Shown: piece by piece, positions 1 through 13,346 of the stretch | Layout of the letters: the number at the start of each line of letters is the position of its first letter | How positions within the stretch are numbered: the first letter of the stretch is position 1 | Source of the DNA: Todiramphus chloris collaris | Lineage: Eukaryota; Chordata; Aves; Coraciiformes; Alcedinidae | Length of the DNA: 64,000 nucleotides | Assembly (NCBI GenBank): GCA_025345505.1 | Contig: JANVCC010000073.1 | Span: forward strand, 5,159,448 to 5,223,447 | Direction of reading: 5' to 3' | Notes under the pieces: generated by a model | Databases searched by the model: none | What the model was told of the DNA's origin: nothing | The model's input: only the letters and a program-made list of their open reading frames with translations | Made by a program: the position numbers and the translations under genes

Positions 1-3000
1 GTTTTTTTACCTCATAAAGCATTTGTTTGAAAGTCCGTTGAATTTCAATATTAGAGGCAGTAGAGATATTTCTCTTACAAGCTGACTTGCAGCACTGCTT
101 TAGTGATGGGACCTGATAGCTTCTAGTATTACCTTTGGGCACTGACTTTTACTGGTCTACACAAGGCCTCAGCTTTCACTCTCCCAGGACTCCCAAGTCT
201 GATTTTTGCTAGGAGGAATGTTAGTTATGTTAGTTATTTTCTAGTTAACAAAGTTGTTTTCCTCTTAACCTGGCAAACTGTACACCTGGAGGTTCTAAAC
301 TGACCTCCAATTTGTTGTTGCTGTGTAAAATATTGCTGGATCAAATAATTCCTTAATTAATGAGATGTAGGAAAGGCCTTTGTTGTGCATGTACCTAGAG
401 AAATGACTGACATGAGTAGCAAAAATATAGATATCAAACAAATAAAACCATAGACGTGTTTCTCTAAATTTATTTTAGACTGCAGAGTTGAACCACAAAA
501 TTTCAGAGCAAGCTCTGAATTACAGTTCCCGTAACAGTTTTCATGTTCTGGATGTTCTGGCTTGGAGAAAGAGCAGAGAATTTTGTTGTACTGAATCAGA
601 CCATGGATGCAGCTATTCTGTCATCGTCCTCTCAAGCGTAAGTCACGGTGCTTTCAGTTTGTGTTTCCATTGACTGCCTTTTCTCCTTGGACTGTGTTGT
701 AGATTTCCAGGGAAGCTCTGCCCACTTACCCTAGGACCTTAATAATGTTAACTGCTGTGTGACTGTTATTGATCAGCAGCACATAGAACAGTTGCATAAA
801 TACAGATAATTGAGAAAATTTCATTTAATTAGTGGATACTAATGGGCATACCCTGTACTGAGACGATAATTTAATATAAAAGAAATTAGGGCAATCAATT
901 TCATTCTCACCAGTCATGTGCTATTTGCCATGCCTCTTGAAATGGTTCTTTTTTCTTTTTTTCTCAGAGATGCAAGACTCCAGCTTTTTATTTCTACACG
1001 TTTCTATTTCCCAGTTCTAAACAGTGCTTGATTCTTCTTTTAATCTTTTTGGCATATGATAATTGTTCATAAAACATGCATTCATAAGTTTGTAGAAGAT
1101 CCTAGGTATAACTAAAATAATACACTTTGTGGAAGAAATTGTTGGTTTCTTCTGCAATTTTAGCTGCTATGTTGTTTTAATCTGAAGAACTTCCTTTCAA
1201 TGAATGCCGACAAAAAGCATTCATCTTTGTAGTAATTGTTGTAGGAATAACTTGTAATGATGACAAATAAAGCAATTATAACACCAGTAAGTTCTGAATA
1301 TGTAGCCAGATATACCTATAGAGTATTACAGGTTTATTAAAAATTAAATCCTGCTTTGTAAGCAATTTTAGTTATGAAACTGGTTATTAATAGTGTTTAT
1401 ATTTAGATTATGATGCATACTTCTTTAGAATTTGAGTTATTTTACGAGGCTGCAAGCATTTAGGAGAAACGTACGTGAACTTTTAATGCTGCGGTAGGTA
1501 AGACAATATTTGTCTGAGTGTTATAAACTGACTGTATGACCTGAGCACCAAAAATAGATTACAAATGTCAAATTAATATCCAACTTTCAGAACATTTGCA
1601 TAGAACAGTCTGACAAAAAAAAAAAGTGGCCTGTCATTTGCAGATCTGGAATAAAAACCTCAATGTTCTCAGGCACGGCAGAACGTCAGCTCTTCATCTT
1701 TTTCATCTTTTAATTAGGAATTGGACAGGAGTTTGAATTCCTGGCTTACCATGGGACAGCTGTAAGTTCCAGGATGGGGAGGGGTTATGCAAATCATCTG
1801 CTTCCCAAGAGGTGAAGATCAGGTGTTTGCATTACCCAAGTATACATTCTGAAAACCCCTGCGTATGTTTTGAGGAAAATACCATTTCAATTCTTGTGAC
1901 TTGTAGGTATTTGGACTGTCAATAGGCTGGGGCTGGTATGTGGGTCACATCCCAGGTCTGGCAACCTTGGGGTCCCCTGTCCCCAGCAGCAGCTTAAGGC
2001 AGATGCCAGGAGCATGAAAACAAGCACACAGTATACTTTTGAAATGCAATGACTAATTGTGTATCTCCACGCGTGTATGCTGGGGAGGACAGGGTGTTCA
2101 ACTGGCAACTGAAGGATGAAGGGTTCTAGACTTCTGCATTGTGTGTTTGACTTTTCAAATACAAAGTTCTCAAAATGTTAAATGGAAAGTAATGATTCAT
2201 TAGCCCATCTTCTGGCCTTCAGGTCTATATTCTATCAAGTCTTTGGTAACTTTTCTTAGTACATATGCATTATCCTCCTGTTGATATGTCTCTTGAGTTT
2301 TGCTATGGCTTATCTGCTGCACCAACTGTCTCTTCCAGTTACTAGTCTTCCTGAAAATGCTTTAAGTTACACCCATCTCCCAAGTAAGCAAGTAGATGGC
2401 TTGGTGGATTAGATCTTAAAATGTTTTGGCTACCCAGAGTTCAGGGTTGTATTTCTGTATCAGGCAATTTTCCCATTGTTTTTACGCGTGCCTACGTATA
2501 AAACTATTAAAATCAGTTTTTAGATGTGACACAGCTGAATTTGAGAGAAAGCCTTTAGGAGTAACAAAAGGGGTTTCGTGTGCATTTAATAAAATTGTTT
2601 CAAACAGTTCACACAGCTTTTATAGTAATCACCTAGTAAATCGACATTAGAATGTTCCCTTTCATCAGATATCAGGGAAAATATTTTTCTGGAAAGTCAT
2701 AGCAAAAAAATAATATTTTGTGAAAATTGTTGGGATATTAAGTCTGTGGAAATAAGCTTCATCTAAACTTCTCTAGAGCTTTTTCTGTGGCACAGCTTGA
2801 ACTTGATGGGAGTCAACTGTGTTTGGTAAGTGATATAGGTTTTAATGGCTAATCCAGTATTCACATATGCCCAGAGATTTGGGTTTTTTTTTTTTCCTCC
2901 TTAACAGTTCAACCCATCTCTACTTTTAATTAGTTTTATGATGAAAAACAGAAACGAAAACTGTTGCTGCAGCAGAAATTCTACTTTTATGCTTGAATGA

Positions 3001-5910
3001 CCAGCTATACTGATTATGCAAAGTAAAATTACGTACACTTTCTTTTTATTGCCCTAACTACAGCACATACACTACTTTGCAGCTATGTCAGGTTCTTTCA
3101 TTTTGTATATCTTCAGAGAAAGCATAGCATTTTTAGTTTTAACAATCAGGTTTTTTTTTCCCCGTGCATTATTCTGTTTGAAAATATTTTGATGATCTCA
3201 TTGATTTCATAGGAATCTTAGGGGTTTTTTTCCCCACCTCCACTTACTGCCTCCACTGATATCATGTCTACTGCAGCGATTGATTAGGCAAATGAGGAAA
3301 ATTTGATACCTAATCCTGAAAGCCCTATGACTTCTCACATTATTTTGAAAAATCCCTTAGCTTTGTCATGACCTTTCACCTTAGGTTGTTCACATGATGC
3401 AACCATATCTTAACTGCATGGGAGATAATTATTCTGCCTTCATTAGAATCTGCTGGGTCATGAATATGCTAGTGAATTCTTTCTTAGAAAATCCAAAGTA
3501 CTCTTAGATAAAAAGAGGGCACCATATGAGAATCCTTTTATATCAAACCTCCCCTGCATTTTAAATGAAAAAGAGATTGTGAATGTCTGTGGCTTAGCTC
3601 TGATTGGTACAGCTATATCCTGCAGTGATGCCCTGAAAACCCTTAAAGTGAAAATAGGCACAGAATGAAGCTGAGCCTAAGAAGAAAAGCTTTAGGATGT
3701 AGCCAAATATGGCATAAAAATTAACAAATTGGTTGGGAGCATTGGTTGGGCTCAGCTTCTTCCACTTACATTGCTGCTGGATGTTGACAGTAAAAGGATA
3801 GGCAGAATTACTTGCTTCACAGATCACAGTGGTCCAGCAAAATAGGTGTCTAGTAAAATAGCAGATTTATTAGCATATTCAAAATACCTCCATCTATATC
3901 TGAAATCAGAGCAGGCTGAAAATGCCAGTCACAGTACTAAACTGAGATGCAAAATAATGTGGATGGTTAATTTGGATTTCACTTCAGAATCATCTTCATC
4001 AAAGTGCGATTCTGAGAACAAAGTAAGACTTGACAAAGTAAGAGCAGGGAAAGCAAGGAACGAGCGTGCCTTTTTCTGTTAGCTCATTTGGATCCAGTTT
4101 GTGAAGTGTTACTTTGCAGTGTTGCAATCAGTGTCCACCATCAGATGCAAATGGATCCTGTTTCTAAGCCTTCAAAGATGATGACTTATTACAGAGAAGC
4201 TGACAGTATTAATGTTTTGTGCCTGAACTTCGGATGTGCAGTGTTCAATAAAAACAAAAGATTCAAGACTCAAACTGCTCTAAGAAGAAGTTTCAAAAGA
4301 AATCAATTTCAGATTTATGGTTTCGTGTCAGGATTTGGGTTTTATTTGCAGGAACTGTGTATTTCTGTTTTCAGTATAATTTGTTCCATGAGTCAAAACC
4401 TGAACATAGTAAGTACACTCTTTATCTTATCTTTGTGATGTTTACTTTTTAGAAGAAGAAAGTTATTTTGAATAAGATTTCAGAATGTGACATCAGAAGT
4501 TGACTGAACACCTTCTTGGTAATATCATAGTATCCTGTGGTGCGTGCTGGACACAGGCTTTGATTTTTTTCCATAGAAGTTTGAAAATTCTCGAGAATCA
4601 TCACTAAACCTATGTTATTCTAATTTACTTTTAATATTGGAATATCTGCTCACATATTTCTCAAAACATTGACCTCTTCTCCGAGTCCACTGTCCAGCAA
4701 TTTCTGATTTACCTTAAAATGCGATCTTTGTGATGGGACACTTGGTCAACATTTAAAAAAAAAATTCAGAAATTGAATCTGAGACAAACGTCCCAGATTT
4801 AAAACATGTATTTTCTACCGCTCCATAAAAATTGGTATAAAATTGCAGTGGGAAAATAAAGTCCTCTACTTTCAAAAGAACTCTAGGCAATTGCTAAGAA
4901 ATTGATGATCCTAATTCAGGGAATAAGGGCACAGATATTACCATTGTATGTCTCAGATGGTCTGTCACAAAGATAACACGGCAGCTACTTTTATGACAAA
5001 TGCTTTTTATTTCTTAAGTTACATTTTTATTAAACTGATAAATAAAAGCACTTGAATTAGATTTTTCTGTCTCTCCTCCCCTCAGAGCATTAAATCTTTA
5101 CTTTTTAGCCCAAGTATGGGTAGTCTGTTAATGCGCAGCCATAATTAAGTTACCCTTGCCTTGTGAGTACTGAGTGCTTTTAAACCAACAGAGACCCAAC
5201 AGAGCAGACCGAGGGGCTTCCCACCCCCGTATATGGTGGTACTGAGTCTACTCCATATTTTTAAGTGTATATTTGTAGTGTAGGATTTGTGAGTCCCTGC
5301 ACAATTCCCTGCCAGTGGTGAAACATCTTCAGACCGTTTCTTAAACTGATTACTCAAACAAAATTTACACTCTTGATTGTTTTAAAATGTGGTATCTGTT
5401 TGAAGCTGTTTGAATAGCTGTGCTTGAAAGTCTTTGCAAGCAGAGATGAACCCTTAAGCAATAGTCATCTTATGACTTCTCGGTGCTCTGTTACTTCTTA
5501 AGAGCGCTACATAAATGGTGTAAACTCATGGAGAAATTGTCCTGTTCAGGAGCCTCATACCTATCACTGTCTCATTTTAAAGGACGATAAAATTTATGAT
5601 TTTCGCGTTACCTGACATCCAAAATGCCATATAAACCAAATGTCATTAAAAGCAGAAAGGTGCACTGCCCATTCTCTAGGTAAGGGTCTCTGCCTCTCTA
5701 TTTAGTTAGAATTTCCTTTCTAAGCAAATCCAGGTGATAGCATTTGTCAAAGTAGAAATGGCAGTGATATACTGCATACATAGAGTGTGTTGGGTCTTCT
5801 TCCTATGGCTGCCATCACACCAGCCACTGAGGTACAATTCCTTTCAAATTTCGGTATTCCCGAAAGAATATATTCTTATAAGAGTATAATATAAGAGTAA
5901 TGTGCACATT

Positions 5911-5927
5911 ATAAATATATATATATA
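5911..5927. repeat. Short (TA)n tract
   Basis: An alternating TA run of about 17 bases sits just downstream of a T/A-rich stretch. It is a plain low-complexity microsatellite seed, with no sign of a larger element around it. Confidence 0.75.
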
Positions 5928-8533
5928 AAGCCTCTTTTCTTTCTACTCTTGCCCATCCCGTCAGAAAATGATGCAAGGCAATGGAGCTGTGTAACTTAGC
6001 TTGTGATGACAAACAGCACAACTGTTGAATTCCTTCCTTATTTTGACGGATGTACTCTGAGTTTGTCAGGGTAAACTGTTGTCCCTATTCAGTATCACAC
6101 AGATGGTTCTCACCACTCTCTTCAGTTGAAGTCTTTAAAGACTCAAAGTCTGCATAAATATGACCTCATAATGATTTTCTTATTTGCCTGATTAGGAAAT
6201 AGCAGTGCCATAAAATGAAAACTCTGAACCTTTATAGTCTTCAGACTATCAGACATTTAATAGATAAATGGAATTCAGGTTAAATGATAACACAGAGCTA
6301 AAACTATGTGATTCAAACTGAAATACTCTGTGATTGGTACAGATATTCCCATTACAACTGACTGCCAAATAAGAGAGTGCCATTCACACTGGATAACTTA
6401 AATCCCAGGCTTCATAAAATTTGATATCTTTTTATTGATGAGTTGCAGGTTAACCAAAGATCTGATCTCAAGTCCTTGGAAGTCAATAGAAGCCTTCAGA
6501 CTGAATCTGGTTGCAGTCTTTGGAGAATATATTTCTCTGGATAAACGTAGAGACCAGAGAGTTAAAAACAGGGAACGATCAGGTTCCTTGACATGAGATT
6601 GTTAATAGTGTGTTAAGATGTAGCCTTCAGCAGACAAAGGGCACAGCTGAGCTGGAGACTTCATACAGCAACTCTCTGAAGTCAGTAAGAAAGCAGCAAT
6701 GTGATGATTTTGAATTTTGTTGAATTGCTGTAGTGTGAAGACATTTGTGTGCCTACTGGAACTTAGATCTGTTTCTGGTGACTCTCTCTTCTAAATGCTG
6801 TCCTGATGGTGTTCATATTGGCAACCCTGGGCAGAGGAGACAGTCTAAATTTCTTCCTGAAAGGACCATTACGATGCCCGTTGCAGAACATAGTGATTTC
6901 TAGGCAGCCTGAACTGGTGCAATTCAGTCTACCTAAAATAACAGTGTGACTGTATTGAGCTGGGTATTAGGAAACTTAAATCGCTTTTTCAGCTTTGGAG
7001 TTAATGTTAGGTCTGGAGATCCATCAGATATCGACACAGGCCTGCTTATACTGGTTGAAAGGCATACGTCCTTAGCTATCTTTTATCTCTCCTTCACCCC
7101 CTACAACTCCCCATTTTCTCCTTGCTCTCTCTCCTTTTATCAAAAATCCATCTGGATTTATGACATTGCTGAACCAAGCTAGGTTCCTATCCTGGTCAAT
7201 TGCGGAGACATGAGTTGTGTGTGGAAAGCTCAACAAAGAAAAGATATTTGGATGGGTAATGATGTTCAGTTAGATTTGGTGTAAACTGACCTTATTCTTA
7301 ACTTACAACAAGACAACCAAGTTGAAAAACTGCCATACTGTTTGTTGGTACTAAAATACACTGTGAGAGCCTTCGTTTATATTGGCTGTTAAACAAATAA
7401 AGAACTTCTTCACTTTAGATTTAGGGTAGGGAGGGAGTCATTCTAGAGTAGTAATTGGATTTCTTTAACATTGCTAAACTCTAAGATACCACAGCAAAAG
7501 GTGCAAACCATCCTTTATTAAGAGCTTAGTGGTAATTCTCTATCTCAAGGTAAATTATGCTTGCTTAACATCGAGGCTGATCTCTACAACATCTCCTGAT
7601 AAACAATTCTTTGAGATTTATTACTTCACATATGTTCAGTGGCCCAAGCACATACAGGTTGCAAAGAAATATGAGGGCACCAGAGTTCATTCTATTTGCA
7701 AGTTTATGGCTCTCATTGCCTTTGATCAATTAATGTGAGTAATGAGACTCTGACAAGGTAATTTATTGACTAGGATTGAGTTGAAAAGTCAGGAAAGTTG
7801 CAAGTTTACTGAAACTTGTTTGATAAAAATCAATCCATTTGGAGAGAATTGTTTTGGATTTATATAACTCCTACGGCGCAGTGAGGTTAAAAATCTTTAC
7901 CAAACATTGGGATCATTTCTGCTTTGATTGAGACTTGAAGCTGGTGTGCAGTGGTTTACAAGATTTAGCTACAAGGGATGATGACTGTGGGTGAAATCAG
8001 TCATAAAATGTGTAGCAAAACAAGGAAAGGAGCACTTGTGTGCAGCTAAGTGTGGCTGTGAAGTGTTGGATGGCCTCCTGTTCAAGTGTTGTGAATACAA
8101 CAGTAAGAAGAGTTTTTCAAAACATTGACCTGTCTGTCCATATTTCTCAAGCAGTTGTTCTTCCGTAGTTAGGGTTTCAGTGCAAGTGACATGTTTTCAA
8201 TAGCATCTCAATACAAAAAATAAATAAAAATTGTAATATAGTGCTAAATTATTCCGTTGGTTTGAAATAAAACTGCTGTGCACCATGTCTGGTATTTTTG
8301 GTTGAAAAATACGTGTTACATCTTCATGCCTTTGAGTTTTATATCCACCAGAAAGTTCGTTTTCAACCAAGCAACTCAGTCATCCCAGCTTTCCATTAAT
8401 GACTCTGGTAGTGGCAGGAACATCTGAATTCTCACCATATTTCAGGATCTCATGAAAAGAAAAGGTCTTATGGGTTACTTCTGACTTCTTTGAGTGCCAT
8501 AGCATATTTTTTCAAGCTGTTTTTTGCTTTGTT

Positions 8534-8569
8534 AAAAAAAAAAAAAAAAAGAAGAAGAAAAGAAAAAAG
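8534..8569. repeat. A-rich purine tract
   Basis: A run of 17 A is followed by GAAGAAGAAAAGAAAAAAG, giving a 36-base stretch that is all purine. It could be the tail of a decayed retroposed copy. However, the sequence upstream shows no recognisable retroposon body, so it is annotated only as low complexity. Confidence 0.8.
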
Positions 8570-8950
8570 TGTAATTATAGACTGTTTTGTATCTGTTAGA
8601 AACAAGGAGCCAAACTTTTGAATTAATTTAAAACTGTTGATTGATATTATTGTATGGTAGTTGATGGATGTATTGATGTTGTCTCTGATGAAACTGCGTG
8701 GATGAAAATGAATTGGGTTGGCTGGAGGGGCCTTTCAGGATTCTGGTCTAGAAACATAATCGTATTTCTCTTAGGAAGAACTGTCAAAACCCTTGCAGCA
8801 ATTCCTGACCAGTTAGCCAGAAATTGCAGTCTTGAGCATCTTCTGCCCACCTATATAATAGTTGTCTAGAAACACAGGGCTATGGATACCCAACCTCTCT
8901 GTACAACGCTAGATTTTGAGTGAAGACAGTTTAATGTATGCCATAACATC

Positions 8951-9148
8951 AAGAAATACTACATAAAAATTACCACTGGCCAGGTTGCCCAGGGAGGTGG
9001 TCGATGCCCCATCCCTGGAACCATCCCAGGTCAGGTTGGCCAGGGCTCTGAGCAACCTGCTCTAGTTGCAGATGTCCCTGCTCACTGCAGGAGGCTGGAC
9101 TAGATGGCCAAGGTCCCTTCCAACCCAAACCATTTTAGGATTTTATTG
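8951..9148 (+). mobile_element. CR1 LINE, 5'-truncated 3' end
   Basis: This is the 3' terminal part of a CR1 (chicken repeat 1) non-LTR retrotransposon. The sequence shows the usual order of CR1 landmarks: 'caggttgcccagggaggtgg', then 'atgccccatccctgga', a block ending 'gagcaacctgctctag', 'tgtccctgctcactgcagg', 'ggctggactagatgg', and 'ggtcccttccaaccc' followed by a decayed copy of the short terminal repeat (ATTCTATG type). About 200 bp remain of an element that is several kilobases long when complete, so the reverse transcriptase region is absent. Heavy 5' truncation is normal for CR1. The left edge is uncertain by some 25 bases because similarity fades gradually. The copy is inactive. Confidence 0.93.
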
Positions 9149-9631
9149 TAATTCTCAGGCTGCTTTTAGAGACAGTGGACTCATCAATGGGAATGAGAAG
9201 GGGATGAGGGGACCTGACAAGCACTAAGTAGCAAACTACAAAATCACATTGCTTGATCCAACAGGTAAGATATTGCTACTGATGTGAATTGCATAGAATT
9301 TATATTTACATTCTCCGCTGTCTTCAAACATGCTGTTGTCACAAAAACTTGTTTATTACAGTTATTTTAACTTGTCACTTTTTCTTTTTGATGAATAATT
9401 GGCTTAATTTCCTATTAGAACACCCCAAAAAAGCTCCCACGTCTTCCATTTGTTTTGGTATTTGGGGATTTTGGGTGGGTATGGGGGAATTGCCAAACCT
9501 CATCAAGAACTCTGAGTATTTTTTTTCTATTTAAAAGATCTTAATAGAAAATGAAGTGATAATTAAGATGTCCTGCTGATGTTTCGTATCAGATTGACAG
9601 TGAGATAAATTATATTTTATAAATTTGCCCC

Positions 9632-9658
9632 TTTTTTTTTTAATTATTATTATTTTGC
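9632..9658. repeat. T-rich / (ATT)n low complexity
   Basis: A run of T is followed by several ATT units. It is simple sequence with no associated element. Confidence 0.7.
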
Positions 9659-9975
9659 TTCTCATTTATTATGTGCTAATAATTATTGCAAAGCAGGTTT
9701 ACTTTTGTCTTGGACCATGGGAATTTCTTATCAGATATGGAATTATTTCACTAATTTTATCTGTAACAGAAATGTAACTAATAGGAGGTTTTGCCTCTGA
9801 TCTATTAGGCTTTTGGTGCATATAAGATATTCATTGAAGGAACTGATATTTTATTCTACTAAAACCAAGCAGCAAGCTTTTCCTGTTAATGCTACTACTC
9901 AGTTTCTGCTATTAGCCTGTTATTTCTACTACTGTTTCAACTTTCTGCAACTGCTCTGTATTCAGAAACATTGAG

Positions 9976-10013
9976 TCATATATATATGATTATATATGTT
10001 CTTTAATATATAT
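9976..10013. repeat. Interrupted (TA)n tract
   Basis: Three short TA runs are separated by a few bases. The first one, with its flanks, forms a 14-base palindrome (tcatatatatatga). It is low-complexity DNA that could extrude a small hairpin, and no function is implied. Confidence 0.7.
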
Positions 10014-13000
10014 GCACTTAGCTCACTGTAGCTACTTTCATAAATTTCTTCTGCTGAACCTGTGTAAGAATCAGGCCCAGGAGTATGTGATGAAAGATTA
10101 AAGCTAAATCTGAATCTCTTGTTCATCATCTCTTAGCTAAAATGTTTCTCAGTTTGAAAGTTATCTTAAAGTGCAATGCAAATTGAAAAAGGTGCTTATT
10201 TATTTTGTTGAAGGAATTTACACTTGTGGTTGGTGATAAACAGCGTAGCATTACAGAAGTTGATTAGGCACTGTGCTGATATTTTTCTCAATTTTCAGGG
10301 AAACATTAGTTACATTTGCATCTTCTTGTTAAATGAGATAGGAAAGAAGTTCTATGAATTTATTTTTGTGACATCGTGGCAGAGTTAAGATTCTTTAAAT
10401 AGTAAAGCATCCTATTAGACATGCATGATTTTGAAATTAATTATATGCATTTTAATGAGGGGGAAATACTTTACTGTCATTGCCCTGCTGTTCTGTTACT
10501 GGATGTGTGCATAATCAGCTTTTTAATTTCTGCTTTCCACACCAAGCAATCACGAGCGCTCACAGAGCACACGCTGCTCCAGGAGCTCCTACCTTCATCC
10601 GTACTGAAAGAAGGCTAGACTGGCCTGCCAGTAGGAGCTAACTGGAGCAATGTCATTTAAGTGAAAGGATAAATCTGTGAAACTTGCTTTCAAGTAGACT
10701 GCCAAAAGGTTTTAAATAAGTGACGTATTGCTCTCCACTTTTTATTGTGAGGTAACTCTCTACGTTTCATGAGCCCAGTCTACATTGAGGAGGTGTTTGA
10801 CAATAGTATTAAAGTCCCAAGTCTAATAAGTGAGACTGTTATTTCATCATAAAGGGTGAAAGGTATGGTTAACACCATTTTCCTGGTGTTTGAGGAACGT
10901 AATGTAGTTAGTGAATAAAATGAATTCATTGCAAAGAAAATTTTACACATAAACTATCATTCAGACTGAAAAGCTCTATTTACACAATTGTAGGCAAGCT
11001 TTTCATAAAACAGATGAATAATTTATGCAACTCTTTTTCTGCTAGCTGTTTATATGCCTTTTAGTATCCCATAGCCATTCTTGGACAACTATTTACAGTT
11101 TGATAGAGAAAGAGATTAAATGCTTCATTGAAGGTCACACAGAAACGCTAACAAAGCCAGGAATTAAACAGAGATCTGTAATAATTGTCTAGTTTCACTT
11201 CTATTTAGCACAATTTTTTAGTACTTCACTTAGGGCTGTTTGGTTGGGTAATAGCCAGAGTCATGCCAGCTTTCCCAGTTTCACAAGATACCTGATTTAT
11301 TGTTACTGTGAACAGTTAAAGTTGCTTCAGTGATGACAAGGTGCAGTGAGAGCTGAAGATTATCTTAAACAAGACTGTATCGTAAACTCTCATGCTTTTC
11401 AGTGTCTTCATTCTTCATAAGACCTGATCAAATGCTCTTTGATGTGATTTAAAAACCAAAAGTTACATTCTGTCATGCATGTTTCTCCCAGTGAATTTTT
11501 CAATGGACTTTTACTTTGAATAACAAGATAACTTTCCAATGAAATGGAGAAATACATTCTGTGAAGAGTTATATTTACCTTCTTCCCATCCAATTCAAGA
11601 GAAAAGTATGAACTGGAGACATAGAGGGATGGAAATGGAAAATTCAAATGACCTTTGCTTTTTCTCTTAATGTATGCTTGAGCAGAAAAACAAAAGAACA
11701 GTTCCCTCTTCCCTTTTTGTCATTTCTGAGATGTAGCGGTGGTAACACAGATGCAGTAGGTAATCTTTCTACATTTGGGAAGATATGAGCATATATTCTA
11801 GCTTATAAAATCCTATCGAAAAAGGATTTCTCTGTCAAATCCTCTTTAAAAATAAACCCAAAACCTATCATTTTTTTTCGTAGCCATTCTGTTCATCTTA
11901 GGTACATGAAGCTGGCAAAAAAGAATGGATGACATCTGTGAATATTTTCACATCTGCTTTCATTTCAAAGAAACAAATAGTAAGTTCTAGAGCATGCTTT
12001 ATTCCCCTCGAAATCAGTCGTGTTTCCAGTATACCCTTCACAGCTGTTTGACCTTGCTGCTTTCCTGCACATAAAAGCCATATTTGCTGTTGAACTGCTG
12101 CCTCGATGAGAAACAATCCGTCAGTTTTACAGATGCTACAAACACTTCAATTCACTACAAAGTTAACAGTATCACAGTAAATCTCCCATTACCGGTTCTA
12201 TTTTCAAATAATTGACTTAGGAACAGGTATTATTTGGCCCAGTCTATGTCCATATCAGGCTGAGTAACTCCTCGGCACACAGCTTAGGGAAAAGGAGCGA
12301 TCCAGCAGGTATCGTATCAAGCTGTCACCCTGGGCCCTCTGCCAATTCCCAGCTAAGATGGGGAATTTTAGCACTGAGTCATTGAGAAGACCTGCAAAGC
12401 TTCATGGTGACTACCTTGGTTCTTTTGCCCACGTCAGCCAATCTAAAAATAAAAGAATAATTTCTTGGAGCATGGATACTACAGCCTGACTTTCATCTCT
12501 CTTGAGTACCTATCTGGAGGACTAAGTCTCATTTTTTTCTGCAACAGTGAAGATGTAATTTTTTTACACGGTGGAAAATGTTCCAGGGCTGCAGGTGACC
12601 ATATCCACACCAAAACAAGCCCTACATCTTTGAGCTTTCTCCTAGAAAGCAAGCTGGGAAGGATTGAGGGTAGGACTCCCACAGCTTGTTAAACAGTGGG
12701 TACTCGTGTGCTCTGGACAGGGCAGGTATAACGATGAACCACCCCAAAATTCAGTCTGCTGACTGTGAACTCGGGTCTTCCTAAGCACAGGTGATCTGAG
12801 CCCAGGCTAAAGGGGTCAGCAACACGGGTGCAGGGTACAAGGGACCAGGAGCAGTTGACTATCAAAGGGTTTTTTCAAACGACGTTAGAGGTTAATGCTT
12901 CAGGCATTGCTCCATTGACTTTGGTGTGCTCACTTCTGCTAGGAAGCCTTTGGGGAAGTTCATATATTAATTTCAGTGTCGATTATATCTTAAGCCCTTC

Positions 13001-13333
13001 AGTAGAAAGACATAAACAGTTTTTGAGTCTATTCTAACTTGAAGGATTTACAATGAAATGTGGAGATTTTAACGATGTCAGATTTCATAAATCTAGGGAG
13101 GGAATGCTGGTATTATTAAACTAAAATTACAAAGGGAGAAAAATATCTGTCTCCTTTGTCATCACTGCCATCACTTACTCTGAGCACTTTGACATAAAAA
13201 GAGTGATCATTCCTGAGTGCTTATTTTATCAATTAAATTGTGTCAGAAGTGCTGTGTAGCTTATTATTCAATGCATATAGATACAGTCACAGACAGTGTT
13301 CTGCAGCAAACTGGTAAATAAATTATCAAGTGA

Positions 13334-13346
13334 TTTTTTTTTTTTT
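13334..13346. repeat. Poly(T) run
   Basis: An uninterrupted run of 13 T. No retroposon body is recognisable on either side. Confidence 0.8.

Larger units (their letters stand above)
1..8950. other. Non-coding unique sequence, no gene seen
   Basis: No frame here is longer than 116 codons, and none shows a domain, signal peptide pattern or repeat family that I recognise. The longest, at 4088-4438 on the plus strand, lacks any family signature and is best read as chance. Composition is AT-rich with short homopolymer runs. An acceptor-like signal (a T-rich run ending in CAG) lies at about 948-967, but no convincing coding exon follows. The stretch is consistent with intron or intergenic DNA. Confidence refers to the absence of a recognisable gene. 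Short conserved exons or non-coding RNA exons cannot be excluded by reading alone. Confidence 0.6.

Noticed and set aside
488-673. Short plus-strand open frame near the left edge
   Set aside because: Only 61 codons, begins at a non-ATG codon (TTG), no motif, no splice or promoter context. Expected by chance.
4088-4438. 116-codon plus-strand frame
   Set aside because: Starts at a non-ATG codon, has no domain or repeat signature, and lies in ordinary AT-rich DNA. Not enough to call a gene.
7978-8010. ATGATGA-like box resembling a C/D snoRNA C box
   Set aside because: No properly spaced D box or terminal stem could be found, and the short motif is common by chance.
4671-8131. Shared 15-mer TCAAAACATTGACCT at 4671 and 8117
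   Set aside because: About one or two exact 15-base matches are expected by chance in 64 kb, and the flanks do not align.
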